A DNA stretch of 5,499 nucleotides from Actinomycetes bacterium (GTDB lineage: Bacteria > Actinomycetota > Actinomycetes > Propionibacteriales > Propionibacteriaceae): the NCBI GenBank assembly GCA_023412435.1, contig JAEYNS010000320.1, positions 1 to 5,499 on the forward strand, given 5' to 3'. The position numbers and the translations under genes were made by a program. Numbering within the stretch: the stretch's first letter is position 1; the number at the start of each line of letters is the position of its first letter. The notes beneath the pieces were generated by a model. It did no database searches. It had not been told where the DNA came from and worked only from the letters and a program-made list of their open reading frames with translations. Of the stretch, positions 1-5,499 are shown one piece after another.

Positions 1-76
1 CCGCTGCAGCGCCGGCGAGGAAGTCGTCGGCCACCGTCCGCGCGGCGGGGGTCAGCTCGTCGAGGCTCGCGATCAT
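1..76 (-). CDS. N-terminal fragment of an unidentified gene coupled to padR
   Basis: Only the first 25 codons are visible; the gene leaves the window at base 1. The peptide begins MIASLDELTPAARTVADD and continues with FLAGAAA. It is alanine-rich and probably helical, with no signal peptide or membrane segment in the visible part. The start ATG (76-74) overlaps the padR stop TGA (75-73) as ATGA, so translation is very likely coupled to padR. The sequence GGGAGG lies just upstream inside the padR 3' end (about 84-89) and sits at a good Shine-Dalgarno distance, which supports this start. Genes directly downstream of actinobacterial padR genes are often membrane proteins with a HAAS-type cytoplasmic N-terminal domain, or transporters. 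That identity is only a guess from context, because the visible stretch has no diagnostic motif. Confidence 0.7.
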   Translation of the reverse strand, partial: MIASLDELTPAARTVADDFLAGAAA

Positions 77-414
77 CGGGCACCTCCCAGGATCGTGGAC
101 ATGGACTTCGAGATCGAGGTGAAGGCGGCGGCCATCGACGCCAGCCGTTCCCGTCCGCTGTCGGTGAGCGCGTAGTACTTCCGGGGCGGCCCGACCGGCG
201 ACTCCTGCCACGTCGTGCTGACGACGTCGGCGGCGGCGAGGCGTGCGAGCAGCGGGTAGACGGTTCCCGCGGTGATCGCGAGCGCGGGGTACCCGGCGAG
301 GTCCTCGACCAGCTGGGAACCGTACCGCGGCCGGCTGGCGAGCAGCCCAAGGATCGCCAACTCGACCAGTCCCTTGCGGAACTGGGAGGCCCAGGCGTCA
401 CGTTCGTTCGGCAT
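73..414 (-). CDS. PadR-family winged-helix transcriptional regulator
   Basis: This is a cytoplasmic DNA-binding repressor of the PadR family, 113 residues from the chosen start. The fold is visible in order: a first helix with LAILGLLASRPRYGSQLV (about residues 18-35), a recognition-helix region ITAGTVYPLLARLAAADVV (about 47-65), and a wing carrying GPPRKYYALTDSGRERL (about 75-91). A short C-terminal helix follows, as in small (subfamily 2-like) PadR proteins. The frame stays open 16 codons further upstream to 462. The ATG at 414 is preferred because homologues begin a few residues before the first helix, the upstream codons give an atypical N-terminus, and those bases look like promoter. There is no Shine-Dalgarno sequence before this ATG, which fits leaderless translation. 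The ATGA overlap with the next gene suggests the two are co-regulated, with PadR probably repressing its own operon. The inducing ligand cannot be read from the sequence. Confidence 0.93.
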   Translation of the reverse strand: MPNERDAWASQFRKGLVELAILGLLASRPRYGSQLVEDLAGYPALAITAGTVYPLLARLAAADVVSTTWQESPVGPPRKYYALTDSGRERLASMAAAFTSISKSMSTILGGAR

Positions 415-422
415 GGCCCCAT

Positions 423-449
423 GGTATAGCCAGCTACTATGTATTACAA
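423..449 (-). promoter_or_regulatory. Candidate leaderless promoter of padR
   Basis: On the minus strand a TTGTAA hexamer (449-444) is followed after 15 bases by TATACC (428-423). Taking CTTGTA (450-445) as the -35 gives 16 bases. The -10-like box ends 8 bases before the padR ATG at 414, so transcription would begin at or next to the start codon, as in the leaderless mRNAs common in actinobacteria. The segment is clearly AT-richer than the surrounding sequence. This is a motif reading only; no transcription start is known. Confidence 0.5.
427..448. promoter_or_regulatory. Candidate PadR operator: two small palindromes
   Basis: Two short inverted repeats overlap the proposed padR promoter. 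One is TAGC-CA-GCTA at 427-436, touching the -10-like box. The other is TGTA-T-TACA at 440-448, in the spacer and -35 region. A further ATAG-N7-CTAT pair spans 426-440. PadR regulators typically bind AT-rich dyads over their own promoters, so autoregulation is plausible. The arms are short and could occur by chance. No specific consensus is claimed. Confidence 0.35.
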
Positions 450-528
450 GCATCTTGGCCACAACAGCTCCCAGGCCGACGCAGGACCCGTGCTGCCGAG
501 CGAACCCGTCACTCGATGCGGGCTGGTG

Positions 529-2703
529 TCATCGGGCCACCCGGACGCCCGGCGACCGCCGGACGGCCTTGCTGTAGCCCGGTTTGGTGGCACTCACCCG
601 CACGGTCAGGGTGTGGCGGCGGTCCGCCGCCTTCACCCGGTACGACCTGCCGGTGGCACCAGCGATGGCCTTGCCGTCGCGGTACCAGCGATAGCTGTAG
701 GACAGCTTGCCCGGCCCCCAGCCGGTGCGAGAGGCGGTCAGGGTCTTGCCCGTCGTGGCGGTGCCGGCGATCGTCACGCCGGTGGTGGTGAGTGTCCCCC
801 GCTTGATGGTGGTGGTCGAGGCCGACGTCCTGGCGCGGGTGGTGTAGCCGGCTCGCGAGGCGGTGATCCTGACCGTGAACCGATCGCCCAGGTCGGACGC
901 CTTGAGGGTGTAGCTGCCGCGGGTGGCGCCGGAGACGGCCTTGCCGTTGCGGTACCACTGGTAGCGCAGCGTGCTGCCCGCCGGCCACGTGGTGCTCGCT
1001 GTCAGGGTCCTGCCCACCGCCCGGGTTCCGCCGATGGTCGGCGCGACATTGGCGAACGCGGCCGCGGTGGGCCGGACCGACGGTGTGACGACGGTGACCG
1101 GGGTGTAGCCCGGCCTGGTGCCTGTGATTACGGCACGAATCGAGCGGGACACGTCGGCGGCGGCGAGTCGGTACCGGGCGGCGGTCGCACCGGCGATGGC
1201 GAGTCCGTCGCGCTGCCACTGGTAGCTGAAGGTGACGCCGTGGAACCAGGTGGTGCCCGGGTACGCCTCGAGGTCTGTGTCCGTGCTGAGCGGGCCGTAC
1301 CGCCGGATCTCTGGCTGCGGGGTGGCGTCATGCTGCGGCGGGCCGATGAGAACCGGCTGCGTCTCGGGCAGGACGACCGTCTCGGGCACCAGTGAGGCTC
1401 CGCTCAGGTGCACTGTCGCGGAGAGCCGGGCCCCGATGTCCGCAGCGGTGGGCAGGTAGCTGCCGTCGTGAGCGCCTTCGATAGCAGCGCCGTCGCGGAA
1501 CCACTGCACGTGACGGTCGACAGTCCCATCGGCCTGGACCAGCACCATCGTGTGAACGGCGGTGCCGACAACAGGTTGCTCGGCGCTGAGGTATCCCTGC
1601 GTCCTGACCGTGATCCGCCCGAGCGCCGTGATGGTGCCGACGGAGTGGTCGGTCTCGGGTGCCAGATCGATGACCGATGCGGCGGTCTCGTCGAGGGTGG
1701 CCGGCCACCAGTGCGTCCGGTGATCGCCGTACGGGTCGGCGGGGTGCACCTGAAGCCGGTAGCGCCCCGCCCGCAGCCCGCGAAGCGCGAACTCGCCGTC
1801 GGCTGCAGACCTGGCGCTCTCGGTCCAGGTCCACTGTGCAGCGTCGTCCGGGTCCTGCCGGTGCGCGCTGATCGAGTACCCGTCCAGCGCCTGGCCCGCG
1901 CGGCCCAGGAGACGGCCAGTGATCGAGGAAGCCGCGAACAGCGTGGCGTCGATGCCGGTGAGCGCGTCCCCGGCGTCGACCCGGACCGACCCCGCGTGGC
2001 CGCGGTGCTCCGCGTCCGGCCACCAGACGTCGATCCAGCGGCCGCCGCGCGGGCCCTTGAGATTGACCTCGTACTCCCCCGGCTGGAGCGCGATGGCCTG
2101 GTACTCGCCGTTCGCATCGGCGCTGATCGACAGCGGGAACTGCTGATCGCCACGATGGAGGTCGATCTCGGCGCTCGCCAATGGAGTGCCGTCGGCTGCC
2201 GTCACCCGTCCGCTGATGCTCGCTCCCTTGACCATGGCGATGCTTGCGTCGAACGGTGGATCGCCCTCGCCGAGGTCAATGGCAACGGCCGCATTCCAGC
2301 TGAGCCCGCCACCCCAGAAGGTGGTGAGGTGGCTGCTGACGTAAGGACGGGCGTACTGCAGCGTGTACCTGCCGGGCTCGATCCCCCTCAGCGTGAAGAC
2401 ACCCTCGTCGTCGGTGGTCCCGACCGCCGCCGAGTTGAACTTCCACCCCTCGACCTCGCCCAGCCAGGCATGGGCGGTGACCGCCACACCGGCCATCGGT
2501 TCACCCCCGGCGCCGGTCACGGTTCCGTGGAAGGCGACCGGAGGCGGCGGGTCCGGTTCGGCGGCCGACGCCTGGCCGACGACGGCCGGAGACACCGCCA
2601 GCCAGACCACCAGCGGCGCGAGCAGTACGACGAGCCCGGCGCGGACGCCTCCCAGGTTCACGGCACACATTGTGGGGGCTGGGCGGACTCCGCGGGTCCC
2701 CAT
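529..2703 (-). CDS. Secreted carboxypeptidase-regulatory-like / Ig-like repeat protein
   Basis: This is a 724-residue exported protein of unknown specific function. A basic N-terminus leads into a hydrophobic segment (about residues 20-42) and an AXA-type cleavage site at QASAAEP (about 44-50), which makes a Sec signal peptide. Three carboxypeptidase-regulatory-like beta-sandwiches follow (about 54-150, 158-256 and 258-357), with the signatures GxVTxxxGxPLA, DxxGEFxLRGLxxGRYxLQ and a tryptophan motif (TFW, VWWP, HWWP). Four Ig-like repeats come next, anchored by VQWFRDG (399), YQWQRDG (494), YQWYRNG (581) and YRWYRDG (671). Each of these is followed by a GAT...Y...AAD...V/ITxxxxGY tail. The C-terminus is Arg/Lys-rich, and there is no LPXTG motif, terminal membrane helix or catalytic domain. 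The protein is probably released or held at the wall non-covalently, with an adhesive or structural role (inference). The ATG at 2703 has a GGGA 8 bases upstream. A second ATG at 2670 also precedes the hydrophobic core but lacks a good ribosome site. Confidence 0.9.
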   Translation of the reverse strand: MGTRGVRPAPTMCAVNLGGVRAGLVVLLAPLVVWLAVSPAVVGQASAAEPDPPPPVAFHGTVTGAGGEPMAGVAVTAHAWLGEVEGWKFNSAAVGTTDDEGVFTLRGIEPGRYTLQYARPYVSSHLTTFWGGGLSWNAAVAIDLGEGDPPFDASIAMVKGASISGRVTAADGTPLASAEIDLHRGDQQFPLSISADANGEYQAIALQPGEYEVNLKGPRGGRWIDVWWPDAEHRGHAGSVRVDAGDALTGIDATLFAASSITGRLLGRAGQALDGYSISAHRQDPDDAAQWTWTESARSAADGEFALRGLRAGRYRLQVHPADPYGDHRTHWWPATLDETAASVIDLAPETDHSVGTITALGRITVRTQGYLSAEQPVVGTAVHTMVLVQADGTVDRHVQWFRDGAAIEGAHDGSYLPTAADIGARLSATVHLSGASLVPETVVLPETQPVLIGPPQHDATPQPEIRRYGPLSTDTDLEAYPGTTWFHGVTFSYQWQRDGLAIAGATAARYRLAAADVSRSIRAVITGTRPGYTPVTVVTPSVRPTAAAFANVAPTIGGTRAVGRTLTASTTWPAGSTLRYQWYRNGKAVSGATRGSYTLKASDLGDRFTVRITASRAGYTTRARTSASTTTIKRGTLTTTGVTIAGTATTGKTLTASRTGWGPGKLSYSYRWYRDGKAIAGATGRSYRVKAADRRHTLTVRVSATKPGYSKAVRRSPGVRVAR
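538..1632 (-). repeat. Four tandem Ig-like (YQWxRDG) domains
   Basis: The core tryptophans at residues 401, 496, 583 and 673 are spaced 95, 87 and 90 residues apart, matching Ig-like units of about 90 residues. The last two units are the closest pair. At DNA level the stretches 667-687 and 937-957 agree at 20 of 21 bases exactly 270 bases apart, while the first two units are more eroded. The conserved block is Y-x-W-x-R-(D/N)-G-x-x-(I/V)-x-G-A followed by a Y...A-(A/S)-D turn. These repeats are common in actinobacterial secreted proteins, usually C-terminal to other exported domains. Confidence 0.8.
1633..2544 (-). repeat. Three tandem carboxypeptidase-regulatory-like domains
   Basis: These are protein-level repeats at residues about 54-357 of the secreted protein. 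Each unit of roughly 100 residues runs from a (I/F)xGxV start through a D-x-(D/N)-G-(E/V)-(F/Y) turn and a PGxY/AGRYRLQ strand. It ends in an aromatic motif (TFW at 130, WWP at 227-229 and 332-334) followed by an acidic (A/V)xxIDL stretch. The units are divergent; no long DNA identity between them was noticed. The fold resembles transthyretin-like beta-sandwiches that display loops, and the units carry no active site of their own. Confidence 0.75.
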
Positions 2704-2748
2704 CGCCAGATTCCCGCTCGGTGCGCCATCCGCTCGCGCCCGAGTCGC
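2704..2748. other. Short spacer between cobA and the repeat-protein gene
   Basis: This 45-base spacer is GC-rich, with no promoter-like hexamers or hairpin that I can support. On the minus strand it ends GAGCGGGAATCTGGCG before the ATG, which provides a GGGA ribosome-binding core 8 bases upstream. The spacing is compatible with co-transcription from cobA but does not prove it. Confidence 0.5.
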
Positions 2749-3525
2749 TCAGGTCTGCCGGAATCCGTCCGTGGTGCCGAGGTCGAGCCCGGCGACCGGG
2801 CCGATCACGGTGGTCGCCGGCGTGCCGATTCCCGCCTCCGCGACGACAGCCGGCAGGTCGGCCAGAGTGCTGCGGATCACCCGCGCGTCGGGCTGGCCGG
2901 CCTTCTCCACCACCAACGCCGGGGTGTCGGCCGACATCCCGCGCCGGACGAGGCCGGCGCACACCTCGGGCAGCGTCGCGACGCCCATCAGGATCACGAG
3001 GGTGGTGCCGCTGCGGGCCAGTGCAGCCCAGTCGACGGTCGAGTCCGGGGAGTCTGGCCCGACGTGCGCGGAGACCACGGTGAACCCCTGGCTGAGGCCG
3101 CGGTGGGTCAACGGCACCCCGGCCAGGGCGGGTGCTGCTGTCGCCGCGCTGACCCCCGGGATCACCCGCACCGCGACGCCCGCCGCGCGGCAGGCGAGCG
3201 CCTCCTCACCGCCCCTGCCGAAGACGAACGGGTCGCCACCCTTGAGGCGCACCACGCGCCTGCCGGCGCGGGCGTGCTCAACCAGCAGCCGGTTGATCTC
3301 GTCCTGGGGCGTGGCCCTGCCGCGAGGCAGCTTGCCGACATCGATCAGGACGGCGTCTCCCGGTGCCTGATCCAGCACCGGGAGGGGGGCGAGGTGGTCG
3401 TAGAGCACGACCTCGGCCTCTCGCAGCGCGGCCAGCCCCGCCACCGTGATGAGGCCCGGATCACCGGGCCCGCCGCCGACCAGGGTGACCACGCCCTGCC
3501 TCGCGGGCTGCTCTATCGACTGCAT
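2749..3525 (-). CDS. cobA: Uroporphyrinogen-III C-methyltransferase (SUMT)
   Basis: This cytoplasmic enzyme transfers two methyl groups from S-adenosylmethionine to C2 and C7 of uroporphyrinogen III. The product, precorrin-2, is the branch point to siroheme and cobalamin. At 258 residues it has the usual length of a stand-alone SUMT, without the oxidase/chelatase half of CysG. Tetrapyrrole methylase motifs appear in order: [15 protein letters not shown] (13-27), VLYDHLA (40-46), the VGK...PQDEINRLL region (63-81), [17 protein letters not shown] (92-108), and [21 protein letters not shown] (121-141) with HRGLSQGFT after it. The ATG at 3525 lies 9 bases after the PBP stop with only a weak AGG upstream, so translation may depend on the preceding gene. 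No other siroheme or cobalamin gene is in the window, so siroheme (nitrite/sulfite reduction) versus B12 use cannot be decided. The position after GKR usually held by Arg is Leu66 here. Confidence 0.95.
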   Translation of the reverse strand: MQSIEQPARQGVVTLVGGGPGDPGLITVAGLAALREAEVVLYDHLAPLPVLDQAPGDAVLIDVGKLPRGRATPQDEINRLLVEHARAGRRVVRLKGGDPFVFGRGGEEALACRAAGVAVRVIPGVSAATAAPALAGVPLTHRGLSQGFTVVSAHVGPDSPDSTVDWAALARSGTTLVILMGVATLPEVCAGLVRRGMSADTPALVVEKAGQPDARVIRSTLADLPAVVAEAGIGTPATTVIGPVAGLDLGTTDGFRQT

Positions 3526-3534
3526 CGCGGCAGC

Positions 3535-5499
3535 CTAGCCGTCGCCACCGCCCTCGCCCGGCTTGTCCTTCGGCTTGTCCTTCGGCTTGTCCTTGGGCTT
3601 GTCCTTGCCCGTACCGTCGGACACCCTGATGGCGATCGCGCTGAGTTTCGGAGCCCGTCCGGACGGGTCCGTCCCCAGGACCGTACCCTTGCGGGCCTTG
3701 GACTTGACCTCGTCGAGGTAGCTGGCGAAGCCGGCCCTGGCCAGCACCGAACGGCACCCGCCCACGCTCATGCCCTTGCAGCTCGGGACGCTGCGCCACT
3801 CCCCGCGCAGCACCGACTCCGGCGGATTCTTGAACCTGGTCTTCGGGTAGTCCTTGATCGCGGTGGCGAACGCCGGGCGCAGCAGCCGCTGGCCTGCGTC
3901 ACCGCCGGAGAACCCGGTCAGGAAGGTGCCGGACGCGGGTAGCCGGGTGTAGCGAAGGTAGCTCGGCCTGCGGTCCCAGAACTTGCGGTACTTGGGGTTG
4001 CTGTCATAGGAGATGACCGCCGCAGCCGCCAGTTCCGGGGTGTAGCCGACCGTCCAGATCGCCCGGTTGTCGGGAACGGTCCCCGTCTTGCCGGCCATCT
4101 GCACCCCGGGAACCTTCGCACTCCGTGCGGTGCCACCGGTGAACGGGCCCTGGAAGATCTTGTTCATCGCGTCGGCGACGTCCTTGGAGAGCACGCGCTT
4201 GCAGTTGGCGGAGGGCACCTCCAGGCTCTCGCCGTCGCGGGTCTTGATCGACTTCAGGATCACGGGGTTGCACCGGACCCCGCGGTTGGCGAACGTGGCA
4301 TAGGCCTCGACCAGCGAGAGCGGCGTCACCTCGACAGCGCCGAGGGTGAAGGACGGGATGGCGTGGTACTCCTTCACCAGGTCCTTGCCCATCGACATCT
4401 CGAGCCCGAGCCGCTTGGCCATCTTCACCGAGTCGCAGACCCCGACGGCCTGGATCAGCTGCGCGAAGTAGGTGTTCACCGAGCTGCGGACCCCGTCGAA
4501 CAGGTTCATCCGTCCCGACGGGCTGGCGTTGACGACGTCCCATTCCTTCTGGCGGAAGGGCCCGTCGCACGAGGTGAACACCTCGCCCCCGAAGCTCATC
4601 CTCGGCTTGGCGTTGAACTTGCCGTACGCGCCCATGCCCTTCTCAAGGGCGGCCGCCGCGACGAAGGCCTTGAAGGTTGAGCCGCCCTGATAGCCGTCGG
4701 CGCCGCCCATCGCGTGGTTCACCGCGTAGTTGTAGAAGGTCTCGCCGTTCTTCTTGCCCATCCTGGTGCGGTTCTGCGCCATCGCCACGATCTGGCCGGT
4801 CCTGGGCTCGAGGATCACGATCACCGAGACGACAGGGTCCTTGGCGGCGATCATCTTCCGGATCGTCTTCTCCGCCTTGCGCTGCGCCTTCGGGTCGATC
4901 TGGGTGCGGATCGTCAGCCCGCCGCGCAGCACCCGGTCGCGACGCTCCTCCTCGGTGGCGCCGAGGCTCTCCGTCTTCAGCAGGGTTCGCCAGGCGTAGT
5001 CGCAGATGAACGGGAACTCGGCGTTGGCGCAGCCGAGCTTGTACTCACGCACCTTCTTGGGATCGAAGTCGACCGCCTTCGCCTCGTCGGCCTCCGCCCT
5101 GGTGACCACCCCGAGTTCGGCCATCCGGTCCAGCACGTTGTTGCGGCGCTCCAGCGCCACCCGCGGGTAGCGGACGGGATTGGTGGTCACAGGGTTGCGC
5201 ACCAGGCCGGCCAGCATCGCCGCCTGCGGCAGATCCAGCTTCGCGGCCGCCACGCCGAAGTAGTGCCGGGCCGCCGCCTCGACGCCGTAGGCGCCGTCGC
5301 CGTAGTAGGAGATGTTGAGGTAGCGCTCCAGGATCTCGTCCTTGGTGAACCGGCGCTCCAGCGCCATCGCGAACCTGAGCTCCCTGATCTTGCGCGCCAC
5401 CGTGTTCTCGGTCGCCTTGGCGCGGGCGAGCGCGTCCCCGTCCCGCTCGGCGGCGCTGACCAGCACCAGCCTGACGTACTGCTGGGAGATGCTCGACGC
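3535..5499 (-). CDS. Bifunctional class A penicillin-binding protein with PASTA domain, N-terminus off window
   Basis: This is a cell-wall synthase that polymerises lipid II (family 51 glycosyltransferase) and cross-links peptides (transpeptidase) outside the membrane. The window shows 654 codons. The frame is open to base 5499, so the membrane anchor and the first catalytic glutamate motif lie beyond the edge. A GTG at 5466 is an internal codon, not the start. Numbered from the edge, SSISQQYVR (2-10) matches the family GGSTITQQ motif, and KIRELRFAMALERR...EILERYLN (37-62) is the next glycosyltransferase motif. The transpeptidase shows STFK (274-277, catalytic Ser codon 4680-4678), SVN (340-342) and KTGT (471-474), so all three active-site motifs are intact. 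A PASTA domain follows (about 570-630: VPSCKGMSVGGC...GTVLGTDPSG), then a hydrophilic KDKP-repeat and Gly-rich tail to the TAG stop. Eight cysteines occur, all in the extracytoplasmic part. The family resembles actinobacterial PonA-type PBPs; no exact symbol is assigned. Confidence 0.96.
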   Translation of the reverse strand, partial: ASSISQQYVRLVLVSAAERDGDALARAKATENTVARKIRELRFAMALERRFTKDEILERYLNISYYGDGAYGVEAAARHYFGVAAAKLDLPQAAMLAGLVRNPVTTNPVRYPRVALERRNNVLDRMAELGVVTRAEADEAKAVDFDPKKVREYKLGCANAEFPFICDYAWRTLLKTESLGATEEERRDRVLRGGLTIRTQIDPKAQRKAEKTIRKMIAAKDPVVSVIVILEPRTGQIVAMAQNRTRMGKKNGETFYNYAVNHAMGGADGYQGGSTFKAFVAAAALEKGMGAYGKFNAKPRMSFGGEVFTSCDGPFRQKEWDVVNASPSGRMNLFDGVRSSVNTYFAQLIQAVGVCDSVKMAKRLGLEMSMGKDLVKEYHAIPSFTLGAVEVTPLSLVEAYATFANRGVRCNPVILKSIKTRDGESLEVPSANCKRVLSKDVADAMNKIFQGPFTGGTARSAKVPGVQMAGKTGTVPDNRAIWTVGYTPELAAAAVISYDSNPKYRKFWDRRPSYLRYTRLPASGTFLTGFSGGDAGQRLLRPAFATAIKDYPKTRFKNPPESVLRGEWRSVPSCKGMSVGGCRSVLARAGFASYLDEVKSKARKGTVLGTDPSGRAPKLSAIAIRVSDGTGKDKPKDKPKDKPKDKPGEGGGDG
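3562..3609 (-). repeat. Four 12-base tandem repeats encoding KDKP in the PBP tail
   Basis: On the plus strand the unit cttgtccttcgg is exact at 3562-3573 and 3574-3585. It recurs with one substitution at 3586-3597 and with two at 3598-3609. Read on the minus strand, each unit is AAG GAC AAG CC(G/C), giving four KDKP copies just after the PASTA domain and before a Gly-rich end. Because the unit is four codons, copy-number change by slippage would keep the frame. Charged Lys/Pro tails of this kind are probably disordered and could sit against anionic wall polymers (inference). Confidence 0.9.

Larger units (their letters stand above)
415..528. other. Intergenic gap between repeat-protein gene and padR
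   Basis: This gap of about 114 bases separates the stop of the secreted repeat protein from the padR start. Its left part carries the proposed padR promoter and palindromes. In the right part I looked for a terminator for the upstream gene. I found only weak pairings (CCCG/CGGG with a 10-base loop on the minus strand just past the stop) and no U-tract, so no intrinsic terminator is called. Read-through into padR is not excluded. Confidence 0.6.

Noticed and set aside
415..462. Upstream in-frame ATG codons extending PadR by 16 residues
   Set aside because: The extension is not typical for PadR proteins, has no ribosome-binding site, and overlaps the AT-rich promoter-like segment.
463..528. 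Possible intrinsic terminator after the repeat-protein gene
   Set aside because: Only short stems with large loops (CCCG/CGGG, GGCC/GGCC) could be drawn and none is followed by a T-run, so a call is not supported.
439..1395. A 318-codon plus-strand open frame, Gly/Arg-rich
   Set aside because: It is a shadow of the Ig-like repeat region in the opposite strand. The glycine-rich periodicity only mirrors the repeated codons of the real gene.
3461..3799. A minus-strand 112-codon frame overlapping the PBP end and cobA start
   Set aside because: It is out of frame with both well-supported genes, and its repeated Gln/Gly/Ala content is simply the KDKP repeat read in another frame.
1408..3942. An 844-codon plus-strand open frame across three genes
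   Set aside because: It is antisense to the PBP, cobA and repeat-protein genes, all of which have clear family motifs. Its product is low-complexity Arg/Gly/Ala/Pro-rich with no domain. Long antisense frames are expected in very GC-rich coding DNA.
5464..5466. GTG at 5466 as the start of the PBP
   Set aside because: The frame stays open to the window edge, and the codons before it encode SSISQQYVR, a conserved glycosyltransferase motif. The gene therefore begins beyond the window.

Overview
This window comes from a high-GC Gram-positive chromosome, most likely an actinobacterium of the Nocardioides/Propionibacteriales type. The reasons are the strong G/C bias at third codon positions, a PASTA-bearing class A penicillin-binding protein (PBP), a secreted protein built from carboxypeptidase-regulatory-like and YQWxRDG-type Ig-like repeats, and an apparently leaderless PadR gene. 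The genus is inferred from protein style only; there is no rRNA or other marker gene here.

All five genes read on the minus strand, so transcription runs from high to low coordinates. (1) 5499-3535: most of a bifunctional PBP (transglycosylase, transpeptidase, PASTA domain, KPKD tail), with its N-terminus beyond the right edge. (2) 3525-2749: a stand-alone uroporphyrinogen-III C-methyltransferase (CobA/SUMT type), starting 9 bases after the PBP stop. (3) 2703-529: a 724-residue secreted repeat protein with a signal peptide, three carboxypeptidase-regulatory-like domains and four Ig-like domains, 45 bases after cobA. (4) 414-73: a PadR-family winged-helix repressor, after a 115-base gap that holds a plausible leaderless promoter and small palindromes. 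(5) 76 to beyond base 1: the first 25 codons of a gene translationally coupled to padR through an ATGA overlap.

The close spacing of PBP, cobA and the repeat protein allows one transcript. The products do not form an obvious pathway: one builds cell wall, one makes the precorrin-2 precursor of siroheme and cobalamin, and one is an exported beta-sandwich protein of unknown role. PadR and its coupled downstream gene look like a separate two-gene unit with its own promoter, the usual layout for a PadR repressor and its target.

I see no mobile element, CRISPR array, tRNA or rRNA, and no convincing intrinsic terminator. The long plus-strand open frames are antisense shadows of real genes. The window looks like ordinary chromosome. 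The points most worth a second look are the repeat protein, the PBP's even set of eight cysteines and repeat-encoded tail, and the PadR promoter/operator region. I found nothing that supports a previously undescribed system.
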